A stretch of 64,000 nt of DNA from Gracilibacillus lacisalsi DSM 19029 (GTDB lineage: Bacteria; Bacillota; Bacilli; Bacillales; Amphibacillaceae), in assembly GCF_000377765.1 (NCBI RefSeq), contig NZ_KB898669.1, positions 110,669 to 174,668 on the forward strand, given 5' to 3'. The notes under the pieces were generated by a model, which saw nothing but the letters and a program-made list of their open reading frames with translations, made no database searches and was not told the DNA's origin. Position 1 is the first letter of the stretch; each line of letters opens with the position of its first letter. Shown in pieces: positions 1-9,198 of the stretch. A program made the position numbers and the translations under genes.

Positions 1-260
1 CCAATAAAAACTAGTGGAAATAACTTATAGACAGATGACAAATCTAGTTTTCCCGACTTTAAAAATACGAAGGCACTCGTAAAAGAACCCATCGTCCCTA
101 CCAGTTTATTCGTAGCAACAGCTGCTGATGGATTCATTCCAGTTGATAACAATACCGGCAATGTGATAAGCCCACCACCGCCCGCAACAGAGTCGATGAA
201 ACCAGACAAAAATCCAAAAATGATCAAAATAAGTAATAAATAGATATCAAGTTCGGTCAA
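1..260 (-). CDS. TauE/SafE family permease, N-terminal part
   Basis: This is the first 86 codons of a sulfite/organosulfonate exporter-type membrane protein (TauE/SafE family) running off the left edge of the window. The start is a TTG at 260, preceded by a strong GGAAGGAAGG ribosome site. The visible protein begins with a hydrophobic helix (about residues 5-25), then the glycine-rich family signature around SVAGGGGLITLP and the conserved ATNKLVGT segment. Members have about eight membrane helices and export or import sulfur-containing anions or other small organic acids; the substrate cannot be told from this fragment. It is separated from the thiamine genes by a terminator, so it is probably its own unit. 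Confidence 0.8.
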   Translation of the reverse strand, partial: MTELDIYLLLILIIFGFLSGFIDSVAGGGGLITLPVLLSTGMNPSAAVATNKLVGTMGSFTSAFVFLKSGKLDLSSVYKLFPLVFI

Positions 261-522
261 TTTATTGCCTTCCTTCCAATGGCTATGAAATAAATCACCT
301 GCCAACTTTAAATTTTGCACCACACCATTATAACGATTTATTTCTTATAAATAAATCTTCATTTTCATAGAAGGATGAACAAAATTGATTTTAAGGAAGA
401 TAGGTATCTGATCATTTATCACGGAATGATTATTTGTCTACTTCACTTACTCACTTCTCGTTTTCAGACACTCCTCAGAAACATTTGTCCAGTTGATATA
501 ATACTAGTTTAGAATAAGAAAT

Positions 523-560
523 CCCTGCTTATCATTTGTAAACTTCCATGTTAAGCAGGG
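523..560 (-). terminator. Rho-independent terminator downstream of ylmB
   Basis: A perfect 9-bp inverted repeat (CCCTGCTTA at 523-531, TAAGCAGGG at 552-560) has a 20-nt loop. Read on the minus strand it is followed by ATTTCTTATTC, a moderate T-rich tail. It lies about 60 bp past the ylmB stop, so it likely ends the thiamine-salvage transcript. The rest of the 261-617 gap shows no gene. Confidence 0.6.
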
Positions 561-617
561 TAATTTTATATATAATAAGTATTCTTTTCCATTGTAATTA
601 ACATGTACTTGTTTAGC

Positions 618-1877
618 TCATCGTTTCTTAGTATTACACCAAGCCGGAATAAACGTTAACAATGTCTTCGTGAATTGAATCAACTCTTCTAGTTCTATTT
701 TTTCATCAACTGCATGTGCTTCATGTAATTTACCTGGACCATAAATCGCGGTTGGTATACCTGCATCGCTAAACCACCCAGCATCTGTCACAGTCTTCGA
801 CATACCAACAAAAGGTTTTTCCTGTTCGATATTCTCATGTGACTCTTCGAGAAGTTTAATGGCTGGATGCTCTGGATCAATCTCTGCAGAAGGGAAAATC
901 TCACCACGATCTTCTATCATAGATTTTCCACCCCATTCAAAATGAAGCGGATTATTCTCAAACCATAAGTCTTCTTTAAGTGATTGATGGAGATATTCCT
1001 CTACTTCTTGCGAAACAATGCGATAATCTTCATGAGGATAAAAATGAACCGTAATCCAAAGGCGACATTCATCCGCAACAAAAGCTGCATGGCGTCCACC
1101 TTCTATAACAGCCGGATTAATAGTAGTTGTACCTTTTTTAAAGCCAGGGTACTCCTTTGTCTCCGCCCATTTCTTTTCTAAATTACGCAGGCTTTCGATG
1201 ACTTTTGTCATTTTCTCAATCGCACTGGCACCCTCGCCTGTTTCATTTAATTCCGCACGCATTGCATCATGATAAACACGTTTACTTTTAACCGTAACCC
1301 AACCTGTGATTACACCACCTTGACCATGGATTTCACGATTACTGCCATCAACAACTAACGCAAAGTCAGCATTATATCCTTTTTCAATACAAGAAAGTGT
1401 TCCCGCTTCACCGACTTCCTCACCAATTACCGTCTGCAACTGCAAATCGCCTTTTAAGTCAATTCCTTCTTCATGTAATAGCTTAGTCGCAAACAAGGCA
1501 CATGCAACAGCCCCCTTCATATCAGAAACCCCACGGCCATACAGATATTTACCTTTTTCAGTAAGAGAGAACGGAGGCACTGTCCAACTAGATTCATCTC
1601 CCACCTCCGCTACATCAATATGCCCGTTAATAATCAGGCTGTTATATGTATCAGAATCTATTCCTTTCTTCATCCCGACAAGATTAGGATCATTCGGGAA
1701 GACATCCCATCGTTCAGTGTCAAAATCTAATTTTTCTAGATAATCCGCGATATACTTCTGAATGTCAGACGTATTTCTAGCAGGCGGACTAACGGTAGGA
1801 AAACCGATAAGGTCAGATAAAATATGCTTTAATTCATCTTTTCTATCATCTACTAAATTGGTTAATGCTCTGTTCAT
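618..1877 (-). CDS. ylmB: M20 family deformylase of thiamine pyrimidine salvage (YlmB-like)
   Basis: A metal-dependent M20 amidohydrolase of about 419 residues. In the bacillary salvage route YlmB removes the formyl group from N-formyl-4-amino-5-aminomethyl-2-methylpyrimidine, giving the aminopyrimidine that TenA hydrolyses to HMP for thiamine synthesis. Seen here: the metal-binding NGHIDVAE motif, the YGRGVSDMKG motif, the catalytic-glutamate GEEVGEAGT motif, a dimerisation domain in the middle and a C-terminal GPGKLHEAHAVDE metal ligand. The ATG at 1877 overlaps the tenA stop as ATGA, implying translational coupling; an upstream TTG at 1895 is possible but less likely. Assignment as YlmB rather than a generic ArgE/DapE peptidase rests on the tenA partner and the TPP riboswitch. 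Confidence 0.85.
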   Translation of the reverse strand: MNRALTNLVDDRKDELKHILSDLIGFPTVSPPARNTSDIQKYIADYLEKLDFDTERWDVFPNDPNLVGMKKGIDSDTYNSLIINGHIDVAEVGDESSWTVPPFSLTEKGKYLYGRGVSDMKGAVACALFATKLLHEEGIDLKGDLQLQTVIGEEVGEAGTLSCIEKGYNADFALVVDGSNREIHGQGGVITGWVTVKSKRVYHDAMRAELNETGEGASAIEKMTKVIESLRNLEKKWAETKEYPGFKKGTTTINPAVIEGGRHAAFVADECRLWITVHFYPHEDYRIVSQEVEEYLHQSLKEDLWFENNPLHFEWGGKSMIEDRGEIFPSAEIDPEHPAIKLLEESHENIEQEKPFVGMSKTVTDAGWFSDAGIPTAIYGPGKLHEAHAVDEKIELEELIQFTKTLLTFIPAWCNTKKR

Positions 1878-2557
1878 TCGGCATTCACCGGCCAATCTTC
1901 TTTCTTTTCAACCATATCCCAAAACATATATTCAAATTGACTAGTCTTCACCACGATCTCTTCAAGTCTTGCTAATTCCTGCTCTGGCTTGCCTTCTGCA
2001 ATTTGGTTCATCAATTGTTTCGTTTCTTCCGCTAATTCAGTAAATTCATTAGAACTATACATTTCTACCCAACTGCTGTAAAAATTATCATCTAATGCAC
2101 CTGGCCATTTTGCCAGTGATTTCCCAATAAAATTATAACTCCACTCACACGCTAGTACCGAGGCGACCACATTTTCCACCCCACCACGCTGAGACAAATT
2201 CAACATATAACTCGTATATGCGGTAGTAATCGCAGATGGTTCTGTAGCTTCAAGCTCCTCTTTCGCAATACCGAATTCCGCAGCATAGTTACGGTGCAAA
2301 TCCATTTCCACATCTAAAACACCATGTAGTAGCTTGGCAAAAGTCGCCATTTTCCCCAAGTCTTCTGCTTTTGAACTCCCGATCGCAAACAATCTTGCAT
2401 AATCGATTAGATAAACATAATCTTGCTTTAGCCAATGCTTAAACTTCTCCTGTTCCAGTGTGCCGTCACCTAATCCCTTTACAAAAGGATGTTCTAGATA
2501 TGAATTCCATATCGGTTCCACTCTTTTCCATAGACGATCGGTAAACATTGCAGTCAT
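1874..2557 (-). CDS. tenA: Aminopyrimidine aminohydrolase / thiaminase II (TenA)
   Basis: A cytoplasmic all-helical enzyme of 227 residues that hydrolyses aminomethyl-pyrimidine to hydroxymethyl-pyrimidine, feeding thiamine salvage; it can also cleave thiamine. The catalytic cysteine is visible in VLACEWSYNFIGK (Cys137, Glu138), with the pyrimidine-binding aspartate in LKQDYVYL (about Asp46) and a C-terminal FEYMFWDM segment that carries the conserved glutamate. Length matches the family. AAGGAGAG lies 7 nt before the ATG. It is the first gene after the TPP riboswitch and is coupled to ylmB. No thiamine-precursor transporter (thiXYZ) accompanies the pair in this window. Confidence 0.93.
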   Translation of the reverse strand: MTAMFTDRLWKRVEPIWNSYLEHPFVKGLGDGTLEQEKFKHWLKQDYVYLIDYARLFAIGSSKAEDLGKMATFAKLLHGVLDVEMDLHRNYAAEFGIAKEELEATEPSAITTAYTSYMLNLSQRGGVENVVASVLACEWSYNFIGKSLAKWPGALDDNFYSSWVEMYSSNEFTELAEETKQLMNQIAEGKPEQELARLEEIVVKTSQFEYMFWDMVEKKEDWPVNAE

Positions 2558-2586
2558 TTTACACTCTCCTTTTTTAATGAATAGAG

Positions 2587-2637
2587 GCTGCCAGAGAAGT
2601 CATGAAAGTTGCCAGATAACTTTTCGAAAGTTGCCAG
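2587..2637 (-). repeat. Three iterations of the ~21-bp CTGGCAAC motif (locus A)
   Basis: The plus strand shows GCTGCCAG at 2587, GTTGCCAG at 2608 and GTTGCCAG at 2630, spaced 21 and 22 bp. Read on the minus strand the units are TTTACTGGCAACTTTC-like. They lie in the untranslated leader between the riboswitch terminator and tenA. The same motif recurs at 4817-4866 and 23661-23756. Confidence 0.75.
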
Positions 2638-2658
2638 TAAAATTTGGGATTACATAAG

Positions 2659-2690
2659 AAAAACCCATCACCAATGCAGGGAGATGGGTT
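2659..2690 (-). terminator. Riboswitch-controlled terminator of the tenA leader
   Basis: On the minus strand the hairpin AACCCATC, loop, GATGGGTT is followed by a TTTTTC tail. It lies between the TPP aptamer and tenA, as expected for the transcription-attenuation expression platform of a Firmicutes THI riboswitch: bound TPP should favour termination. The loop contains CCTGCATTGG, shared with the terminator at 4895-4929. Confidence 0.8.
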
Positions 2691-2730
2691 AGTAATGTAC
2701 AGACTAATCAAACAATCTATATAACTACCA

Positions 2731-2815
2731 ATTCCACTTCCCTACGCTAGTTTTAACTAGATCAGGTTCAAAGGGTCGATTTCCTCTCTCAGCATCTACA
2801 TGCTCCCCTAGCCGA
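2731..2815 (-). promoter_or_regulatory. TPP riboswitch (THI element)
   Basis: Minus-strand reading gives the conserved thiamine-pyrophosphate aptamer: GGGGAGC near the 5' side, then CTGAGAGAGG, then GACCCTTTGAACCTGATC and a closing GCGTAGGGAAGTGG. These are the invariant CUGAGA and ACCUGAUCUGG-type core elements. It controls tenA-ylmB, directly supporting their thiamine-salvage role. Confidence 0.95.
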
Positions 2816-2932
2816 ATGGTTAAATTATTCAGTTTCCATTTTAGTATACTAACAAATATTTGGAAATGCAAACACGATTAGACATGGACTCACCAAACTT
2901 TTCATCATAATCAAAACTTATCCATAAGTTGT

Positions 2933-4651
2933 TCATAGTTTAAATTGCCGTACTAGACTGTTTAATTTTTCTGCTAACTTAGCTAATTCCTCGGAATTGG
3001 ATGATACTTCTTCCATGGAACTGCTTGCTTGTTGAGAAGATGCAGAAGTTTGCTCCACTCCTGCTGCAGATTGCTCTGATATCGAAGCTATTTCTTCAAT
3101 TGAGCTATTGATTTCGTTACTCGAAGCTGACATATCTGAAAGATTTGTTGACACTTTATTTATGCTAGTTACCATTTCGCTTATAGAACGATTAATTTTT
3201 TCAAAAGTTTTTCCTGTTTGTTTGATTTGGTTTGTACCTGCTTCTACCTCTCCATAACCTTCTTCTAATGATTGTGACACATTAGCAGATTCATTTTGGA
3301 TATTAGAGACAATTCCTGTGATATCAGAAACCGAATCAGCTACTTGTTCGGCAAGTTTTCTCACTTCATCAGCTACAACAGCAAATCCTTTTCCATGTTC
3401 CCCTGCACGTGCCGCTTCAATCGCAGCATTTAAAGCTAATAAATTGGTTTGCTCTGAGATATCTTTGATGACTGACACGAGCTTGGTAATCTCTTGGGAC
3501 TGACCATCCAAACCACGGACTTTCTCTACAGCTTCTTGAACAATCGTGTGAATCCGTTCCATTTGTTTTACAGAATACTTCATCATTCCACTGCCATCTT
3601 CTGTTATATTTAGTACATTTGTTGATACTGATTGGATTTGTTCACCATTTTCATTTGCTTCGATAACTTTTTGGACAAATTCGCTCATTTTACTTGATAC
3701 ATTGCCAGCAAGATTAGCTTGAGTTTCGGAACCAGACGCCAACTCCTGCATGGTGACAGCCATTTGTTCTGTTCCAGATTTCACCTCATTGGCAGATTGA
3801 TTTAATTCTTCACTTTGTGCACTGACAGTATCAGAGACTTCAGAAACTTGTCGGATCATTCCTTTTAGATAGTCACTCATCTTATTGATAGACCTTGACA
3901 ATTGCCCGATTTCATCATTGGCTTGGTAATCTAGCTTTTCTACTTGTAAGTTACCTTGTGCTATTTCATTGCTGACAGACACTACTTTGGATAGGTTACG
4001 TGAAATGGTCCGATTCACCAGACTAATGAGAATAATACTGATAATTAATGAAACTGCGATCGCAATGAACAGTGACGTTAATACCACCTTCTGACTTTCC
4101 TTTGCTCGATTGGAAGCCTCCCCCATCTCGCTATGTAGTAACTCTTTTAGTTCATCTATATGGTCTACTGCTTGTAAGCGGAGTTCTTTAGCATTTTCTG
4201 CTCGACTAGCTGCCAAATTTTCGTTTCCACTGTTTATGTATGAAACAACTTCCTCAAACTCATTATTAAATGACTTATCTAAGACAGCCGCTTGCTGATA
4301 TAATTCTTTCTGTTCGTTTGTTTCCATACTCTCATCTAATTCGGCATTCAATGCTGCTATTTGATCTTTAGACTCATTAAATTCATCAATTATTTCAGAT
4401 GATGGATTTTCCATATATTGATAAAAATTGACTGCCTTAGCACGAATCAACGACGCCATTTCTGTAGCATTGACTGCATTCATTTCACTTTCTTCCATCG
4501 ATTGTATATCCGATCTAATATTGCTTAGTAAGACACCTACTATAATTGTTGAAATGATAAACAACATCAATACTACACTTAAAATAAATCCGTATTTTCT
4601 TCCAATTTTGATATTTTTATACCTCAACTTATCTAACCACCGCTTTTGCAT
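2933..4651 (-). CDS. Methyl-accepting chemotaxis protein
   Basis: A transmembrane chemoreceptor of about 572 residues. It has a short cytoplasmic start, TM1 (about 21-43), an extracellular helical sensor of about 145 residues (four-helix-bundle type, ligand unknown), TM2 (about 189-212), a HAMP domain (about 213-267) and a long signalling coiled coil. The conserved hairpin tip around [20 protein letters not shown] contacts CheA and CheW. The end region is rich in Glu, Gln and Ser, as in methylation helices. The ATG at 4651 has AGGGGGAT 5-6 nt upstream; a longer TTG-initiated frame (4675) lacks a site. Monocistronic. Confidence 0.93.
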   Translation of the reverse strand: MQKRWLDKLRYKNIKIGRKYGFILSVVLMLFIISTIIVGVLLSNIRSDIQSMEESEMNAVNATEMASLIRAKAVNFYQYMENPSSEIIDEFNESKDQIAALNAELDESMETNEQKELYQQAAVLDKSFNNEFEEVVSYINSGNENLAASRAENAKELRLQAVDHIDELKELLHSEMGEASNRAKESQKVVLTSLFIAIAVSLIISIILISLVNRTISRNLSKVVSVSNEIAQGNLQVEKLDYQANDEIGQLSRSINKMSDYLKGMIRQVSEVSDTVSAQSEELNQSANEVKSGTEQMAVTMQELASGSETQANLAGNVSSKMSEFVQKVIEANENGEQIQSVSTNVLNITEDGSGMMKYSVKQMERIHTIVQEAVEKVRGLDGQSQEITKLVSVIKDISEQTNLLALNAAIEAARAGEHGKGFAVVADEVRKLAEQVADSVSDITGIVSNIQNESANVSQSLEEGYGEVEAGTNQIKQTGKTFEKINRSISEMVTSINKVSTNLSDMSASSNEINSSIEEIASISEQSAAGVEQTSASSQQASSSMEEVSSNSEELAKLAEKLNSLVRQFKL

Positions 4652-4816
4652 AATTATCCCCCTGTAGATAGCCAACTTAATATTGATTAAGTTTTTATGA
4701 CTATATTATCATTACTTTTGGCATAATTCCACCTATCAGTACTGATGAAAAGGAATCATACATATGGTGTTTTTCTGAATCAATATATCCACTTTCATAA
4801 CTTAATGTTGGTGGGA

Positions 4817-4866
4817 GTTGATAGTATTTTGTGAAAGGTTGATAATAAATCCCTTGAAGTTGATAA
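4817..4866 (-). repeat. Three iterations of the ~21-bp motif (locus B, CTATCAAC form)
   Basis: GTTGATAG at 4817, GTTGATAA at 4838 and GTTGATAA at 4859 on the plus strand, spaced exactly 21 and 21 bp. These are the ATCAAC version of the TGGCAAC units at locus A. They sit between the mcp start and the terminator of the small gene at 4983-5165. Confidence 0.7.
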
Positions 4867-4894
4867 TAAATTATCCGTGTACTAAAAACAATGG

Positions 4895-4929
4895 CAAAAA
4901 AAATCCCATTACCAATGCAGGAAAATGGG
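4895..4929 (-). terminator. Rho-independent terminator of the 60-residue membrane protein gene
   Basis: On the minus strand CCCATT, a loop and AATGGG are followed by ATTTTTTTTGCC. It lies about 55 bp past the stop of the small gene. Stem, loop (CCTGCATTGGT) and left flank are about 80% identical over 45 bp to the tenA-leader terminator at 2659-2700, which suggests duplication of a terminator module. Confidence 0.8.
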
Positions 4930-4982
4930 TAGTAACATACAACTCATCGAACTTTATTTCTCAGCTAATTCAATATCAAAAT

Positions 4983-5165
4983 CTAAAATTTGCTTTTCCT
5001 CAATCCTCCTAAAGTATTTAAGATCAAATGCGTCGCAATTATGGATAAAAGGTATGCGATCATCGGGTCTTGCGTTCTTAATACAAAAGTCAAAGAAAAG
5101 AATAATAGTGTAGATATACTAAAAAGAATTATTAGATATAAACCAATACTCACCATAGTGATCAT
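4983..5165 (-). CDS. Small two-helix membrane protein, unknown function
   Basis: A 60-residue protein I do not recognise. Two hydrophobic stretches (about residues 4-28 and 35-52) are separated by a short charged loop (LRTQDP), and it ends in a basic RKSKF tail, so it should be an inner-membrane hairpin. It is believable as a gene because a TGGAGGC ribosome site lies 6 nt before the ATG and a canonical terminator follows the stop. It stands alone between mcp and brnQ. No function can be assigned. Confidence 0.55.
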   Translation of the reverse strand: MITMVSIGLYLIILFSISTLLFFSLTFVLRTQDPMIAYLLSIIATHLILNTLGGLRKSKF

Positions 5166-5431
5166 AATTAGCCTCCATTAACAGTTTACATTGATTCTAC
5201 CATTTTAACATAATATTCCAACCCCATCACTGTCCTAGAATTTCATTAAAGAAAACAGACTAGGAACAGTTAGCGACTCGAGACTAGTATCGATGTTGTT
5301 CACAGGACGAGATCGAAGTTAGAAAATAAAATATGATTCTTAGTAGGGCTTATCTAATGCCGATTTCGAGAACTGTTATTCCATACTGAAAAACAGCTAT
5401 TAAAAATAGATTGCTTTTCAGATAATTCCAT

Positions 5432-5476
5432 GATATTCTGTAAATATTTTGACGAAACATGTCGCTGAAATAATCT
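5432..5476 (+). promoter_or_regulatory. brnQ promoter with CodY-like box
   Basis: GATATTCTGTAAATA (5432-5446) matches the CodY consensus AATTTTCWGAAAATT at 11 of 15 positions. It sits just upstream of TTGACG (5449-5454), a 16-bp spacer and TAATCT (5471-5476), a plausible sigma-A promoter about 50 bp before brnQ. CodY repression of branched-chain amino acid uptake is well known; its use here is inferred. Confidence 0.5.
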
Positions 5477-5523
5477 GATATTTAGCATTTATCTGATATT
5501 AATAAAAATAACGGAGGTTTAAT

Positions 5524-6840
5524 ATGTCATCACGAAGTTCATTAAGTGTCGTTACAGTAGGGTTTATGTTATTTGCCCTATTTTTTGGTGCGGGGAACTT
5601 AATCTTTCCAGCACAATTAGGTCAAGCTGCTGGTGATAACTTATTTTCAGCAAACATAGGATTCATTATAACTGGGGTTGGATTGCCCGTACTTGCTGTT
5701 CTAGCATTAGGCATTTCAGGTAAAAGTAATTTGCAGTCACTTGCAAGTCAGGTTCATCCATTGTATGGTCTTATTTTTACGGTTGCATTGTATTTAACAA
5801 TTGGTCCACTGTTCGCATTGCCAAGAACAAATACGGTTGCTTATGAAATAGGGATTATGCCGTTTCTGGAGAATCAATCAAACAATTGGGCGTTGCCTAG
5901 CTTTACCATTATTTTCTTTGGATTATCGTTATACTTCTCATTACAGGCAAAAAAGCTTGTAGATATCATTGGTAAAGTACTAACACCGCTCTTGTTGATT
6001 GTTATTGCAATATTAATCTTGGCTGCCTTTTTTAATCCGATTGGTACGATTCAGGAACCAACCGAGGCCTACTTGACAAATAGTTTCTTCAAAGGCTTTC
6101 AAGAGGGTTATTTAACCATGGATGTACTAGCAGCATTCGTATTTGGGATTATTATTATTAATGCCATGAAAGACCAAGGCGCTTTATCCAAAAAGGAACT
6201 GTTAGTTTCAACGATGAAAGCTGCACTAATTGCTGCAGTACTTTTAGCTATTGTATACTCCTCCCTTGCCTATCTTGGGGCAATTAGTATTACAGAGATT
6301 GGGTTTATGGATAATGGTGGAGCGATTTTAGCGGGAGCATCTGCATTCTATTTCGGATCATATGGGAAGATCATTCTTGGAATTATTGTGGTGGCTGCAT
6401 GTTTGACGACAAGTATTGGACTAATTACGTCCTGTGCATCCTACTTTAATGAAATTGTACCAAATGTATCATACAAGGTATGGGCAATTATTTTCACATT
6501 GTTTAGTGCAGTTGTTTCCAATTTCGGTTTAACTACTATTATCGAATTTTCTGTACCTGTGTTATCTATGCTTTATCCATTAGCGATGTGCTTAATGGTT
6601 TTAACATTCGTAAGCCCGCTTTTCAAAGGAAAAAGAGAAGTATATCAAGTAAGTATTTTCTTCACATTTATTGTAGCTTTATTTGATGGATTGAATGCAG
6701 CAGGTATAAAAATACAAATTGTGGACGAATTTTTTACTGCTATACTTCCTTTATATACGGTAGGACTAGGTTGGATTGTTCCGGCAATTGCTGGTGGAAT
6801 ACTAGGTTTGATTTTTAGTTTTACGAGAAAAGAAGCTTAA
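5524..6840 (+). CDS. brnQ: Branched-chain amino acid:cation symporter (LIVCS family)
   Basis: A 438-residue polytopic membrane protein with about 12 hydrophobic helices. The family N-terminal signature FALFFGAGNLIFPAQLGQAAG is present, as is the LALPRTNTVAYEIG-like region after helix 3. BrnQ imports leucine, isoleucine and valine with Na+ or H+. The start ATG follows ACGGAGGTTTAAT. It is monocistronic, with a CodY-like box upstream and a long bidirectional terminator downstream. Length and signatures are typical. Confidence 0.93.
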   Translation: MSSRSSLSVVTVGFMLFALFFGAGNLIFPAQLGQAAGDNLFSANIGFIITGVGLPVLAVLALGISGKSNLQSLASQVHPLYGLIFTVALYLTIGPLFALPRTNTVAYEIGIMPFLENQSNNWALPSFTIIFFGLSLYFSLQAKKLVDIIGKVLTPLLLIVIAILILAAFFNPIGTIQEPTEAYLTNSFFKGFQEGYLTMDVLAAFVFGIIIINAMKDQGALSKKELLVSTMKAALIAAVLLAIVYSSLAYLGAISITEIGFMDNGGAILAGASAFYFGSYGKIILGIIVVAACLTTSIGLITSCASYFNEIVPNVSYKVWAIIFTLFSAVVSNFGLTTIIEFSVPVLSMLYPLAMCLMVLTFVSPLFKGKREVYQVSIFFTFIVALFDGLNAAGIKIQIVDEFFTAILPLYTVGLGWIVPAIAGGILGLIFSFTRKEA

Positions 6841-6854
6841 CAATCATTTAAAAG

Positions 6855-6908
6855 AAAGTGCCTGTCACTTATTACGATCAAATCGTTATAAGTAAACAGG
6901 CACTTTTC
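6855..6908 (+). terminator. Long bidirectional terminator, brnQ / yteJ
   Basis: AAAGTGCCTG pairs with CAGGCACTTT, and an inner ACTTATAACGAT-type stem extends it. A T-run follows on the plus strand and an A-rich start gives a T-run on the minus strand, so it serves the convergent brnQ and yteJ transcripts. Confidence 0.85.
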
Positions 6909-6917
6909 ATATCTGGA

Positions 6918-7382
6918 TTATTCCTCTAACACAACTCGTGTATTTCCAATCATGTCATGAATCCCTTGCTTTTGAGCACCAAATGCGACAAACAGGTACA
7001 AAAAGACACCGATAAAAAACACGCGGTGAATGAATCTTCCGATTATCTCGCGAAAGATTAGATCATTCCATTTAAGCGATTGACTATCCTCACGAATCAC
7101 TCTTAAACCGAAGATCATTTTACCTAGTGTCTGGTTATAAAACTTTGTCATCAACAAAAAGTAAAGATAAAATACGATCGAGCTGAGAATCCCTGTAACG
7201 GTCCAAAATCCGATATCCATCGTGAATCCATCGTTGATAAATTTAAATGGCACAAGTAAGATGCCGTTAATACTGAAAACAATAATTAAATCAACCAGGT
7301 ATGCCCAGAATCGCATCCAAAATCCTGCATATCGAAATTTCGTTGATTGCGTAGTGGAATCATTCATTTGTTCTTCAGTCAT
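6918..7382 (-). CDS. yteJ: RDD family membrane protein YteJ
   Basis: A 154-residue RDD-domain membrane protein with three or four hydrophobic segments. The start of the domain (YAGFWMRFWAYLVDLIIVF) carries the characteristic Arg and Asp. In B. subtilis yteJ follows sppA and its product modulates SppA activity in lantibiotic resistance; the same order and spacing (12 bp after the sppA stop, AAGGAGGTG ribosome site) is seen here. The symbol follows this synteny. Confidence 0.85.
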   Translation of the reverse strand: MTEEQMNDSTTQSTKFRYAGFWMRFWAYLVDLIIVFSINGILLVPFKFINDGFTMDIGFWTVTGILSSIVFYLYFLLMTKFYNQTLGKMIFGLRVIREDSQSLKWNDLIFREIIGRFIHRVFFIGVFLYLFVAFGAQKQGIHDMIGNTRVVLEE

Positions 7383-7394
7383 TCCGACACCTCC

Positions 7395-8396
7395 TTATTG
7401 TGAATAGAGAAACATGGCACGTGGCGCATTATTCTCTCGCAGTAAATCTTTAATACCAATTAAATCAGATTCTGATCTAAACATACTTTGAACAGTACCA
7501 CCAAACCATTGATTAAAATTAAAGCCAGGCTCGTATTCAATCACTTGAGCTTTTGCCAGGTCATGATCTTCTCTCATGATTTCGATCGTATCATCTAAAG
7601 AACCAAGTTCATCGACAAGTCCTTCTTTTTGTGCTTGTGCACCAGTGTATACTCGCCCATCCCCTAATTCACGGACGCGATCCTCGGACATCTCTCTTCC
7701 ATCAACAATAACTTGCACAAACTCCGCATACATATCATCGATCATCGTTTGTAATATCTCTCGTTCATCATCTGTCATTTCACGAGACATTGACATAATA
7801 TCCTTATATTCACCACTCTTAATCGTGTTAAAATCAATACCATGTTCATCAGCAAATTCGGCAAAATTAAAGCTTTCCATAATCACACCAATCGAACCAG
7901 TAAGTGTCGCATTATGTGCAACAATTTTATCAGCTGGGGCTGAAATATAATAGCCACCTGATGCAGCGGTATTGCCCATTGATACATAGATTGGTTTTTC
8001 GTATTGTTCTTGAATTTCCAGGATCTTATCATGAATTTCTGCACTTTCCACAACACCACCACCAGGTGTATTCACACGTAAGATAATCCCGTTCACACGA
8101 TTATCTTCACCAGCTTTATCTAGCATATCTAAAAAGCGTTGATGGTTATAAGAATTGGTATTAATTAACGTACTTGGTGTTGTGTCTTGAATTACCCCAT
8201 CTAAATGAAGTACTGCTATTTTATTGTTGCCCGAGCCTCTCTCAATCACCTTTTCACCGAATTTATCGTCCGGATCTTGAAAATTAAGCATGTTCTCAAA
8301 ATCAGCAGTCGCCATGCTTGAGAAAAACTGAAAGCCTATTGAAGCCAAAAATAACCCTGCAGCAACAACTAAAGCAATCCAGCGTTTTTGGTTCAT
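7395..8396 (-). CDS. sppA: Signal peptide peptidase SppA
   Basis: A membrane-anchored Ser/Lys protease of 333 residues (short bacillary type) that degrades cleaved signal peptides and confers resistance to membrane-active peptides. It has an N-terminal anchor helix (about 5-27), the S49 peptidase domain, the nucleophile in NTAASGGYY (Ser146) and the general base in TIKSGEYKDI (Lys198), matching Ser147/Lys199 of the B. subtilis enzyme. The ATG at 8396 has AAGGAGG 7 nt upstream; the longer frame start at 8432 lacks such a site. Operon with yteJ. Confidence 0.93.
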   Translation of the reverse strand: MNQKRWIALVVAAGLFLASIGFQFFSSMATADFENMLNFQDPDDKFGEKVIERGSGNNKIAVLHLDGVIQDTTPSTLINTNSYNHQRFLDMLDKAGEDNRVNGIILRVNTPGGGVVESAEIHDKILEIQEQYEKPIYVSMGNTAASGGYYISAPADKIVAHNATLTGSIGVIMESFNFAEFADEHGIDFNTIKSGEYKDIMSMSREMTDDEREILQTMIDDMYAEFVQVIVDGREMSEDRVRELGDGRVYTGAQAQKEGLVDELGSLDDTIEIMREDHDLAKAQVIEYEPGFNFNQWFGGTVQSMFRSESDLIGIKDLLRENNAPRAMFLYSQ

Positions 8397-8858
8397 ATGT
8401 ATTTCCTCCTTTTTTATATGTAAATTTCTCACTTTGTTAGTGATTAAACTCTTTTCTTGTAATTATGTACGGATGTTATTGCATGCAGGTTTCAGGAATA
8501 ACTACATTTATCTTAAATTGTCATTGATATATTACATGCGCAGTAAGACATCTTCAAAATCTGAAAAGACGAAAGTGATAATTTTAGGAAATATCCGGTA
8601 AATGTACTAAGGCGGAACTTAAAACAAGCAGTAAATGGAGACTTTTTCAATAGAGGGTGGGATTCTTAATTGATTAGCCTTATTTTCCCCCATTCCATTA
8701 ACATTATTACAACTACTGCACTTTAATTGTCTCTGATCACCTTATATATATATATCAAAACACTCTAGGCTTAATGATTGGAAATTGAATTACTGCATAA
8801 AAAGTGACGTTTGAATAAAAAATAAAACTGTTCCAAATCTTATTAAAGGAATGATGAT
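8397..8858. other. Non-coding gap between sppA and a small gene
   Basis: About 460 bp with no convincing open frame on either strand. It holds the divergent promoters of sppA and the small gene at 8859, plus a short alternating TA run near 8742-8755. No repeat or RNA was recognised. Confidence 0.5.
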
Positions 8859-9131
8859 ATGGGTTTAATGAACAGAGTATTAGCAGTGGGTGCTGCAGGT
8901 GCAGCTATATACGGTATTACGAGAGGTGTGCAAAACGGGACTTTTCAGCGGTTACCTGAAACCGTTAATAACGCACTAAATAATCCTCAAGTACAGCAGT
9001 TTACGAAACCAGTACAAAATATGCTAACAAATCAAAACCAAAATAATACACAGCCTGCAAATGCAGTACAGAATGCTGTACAAACAGTTGCTGATGAAGA
9101 AACTAACGACGCTTTTCTTTATGAACAATAA
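8859..9131 (+). CDS. Small Gln/Asn-rich protein, unknown function
   Basis: A 90-residue protein. Its start resembles small bacillary membrane-associated proteins (MNRVLAVGAAGAAIYGITRG): an Ala/Gly-rich helix of about 20 residues followed by a polar, Asn/Gln-rich tail and an acidic end. AAAGGA lies just upstream of the ATG and a perfect terminator follows. It may be a membrane-tethered or envelope-associated protein; no family was recognised with certainty. Confidence 0.6.
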   Translation: MGLMNRVLAVGAAGAAIYGITRGVQNGTFQRLPETVNNALNNPQVQQFTKPVQNMLTNQNQNNTQPANAVQNAVQTVADEETNDAFLYEQ

Positions 9132-9198
9132 AATTCAGTAAAACTAAGAGCAACTCCTCGCTTTTAGTAAGAGGTCTGGACTATCAAGTTTCAACCAT

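Noticed and set aside
5166..5523. T-box leader before brnQ
   Set aside because: No T-box sequence (AGGGTGGNACCGCG) or specifier stem is visible; a CodY-like box explains regulation better.
7576..7950. Plus-strand open frame of 124 codons
   Set aside because: Antisense shadow of sppA; Ser/Thr-rich and low-complexity, no ribosome site.
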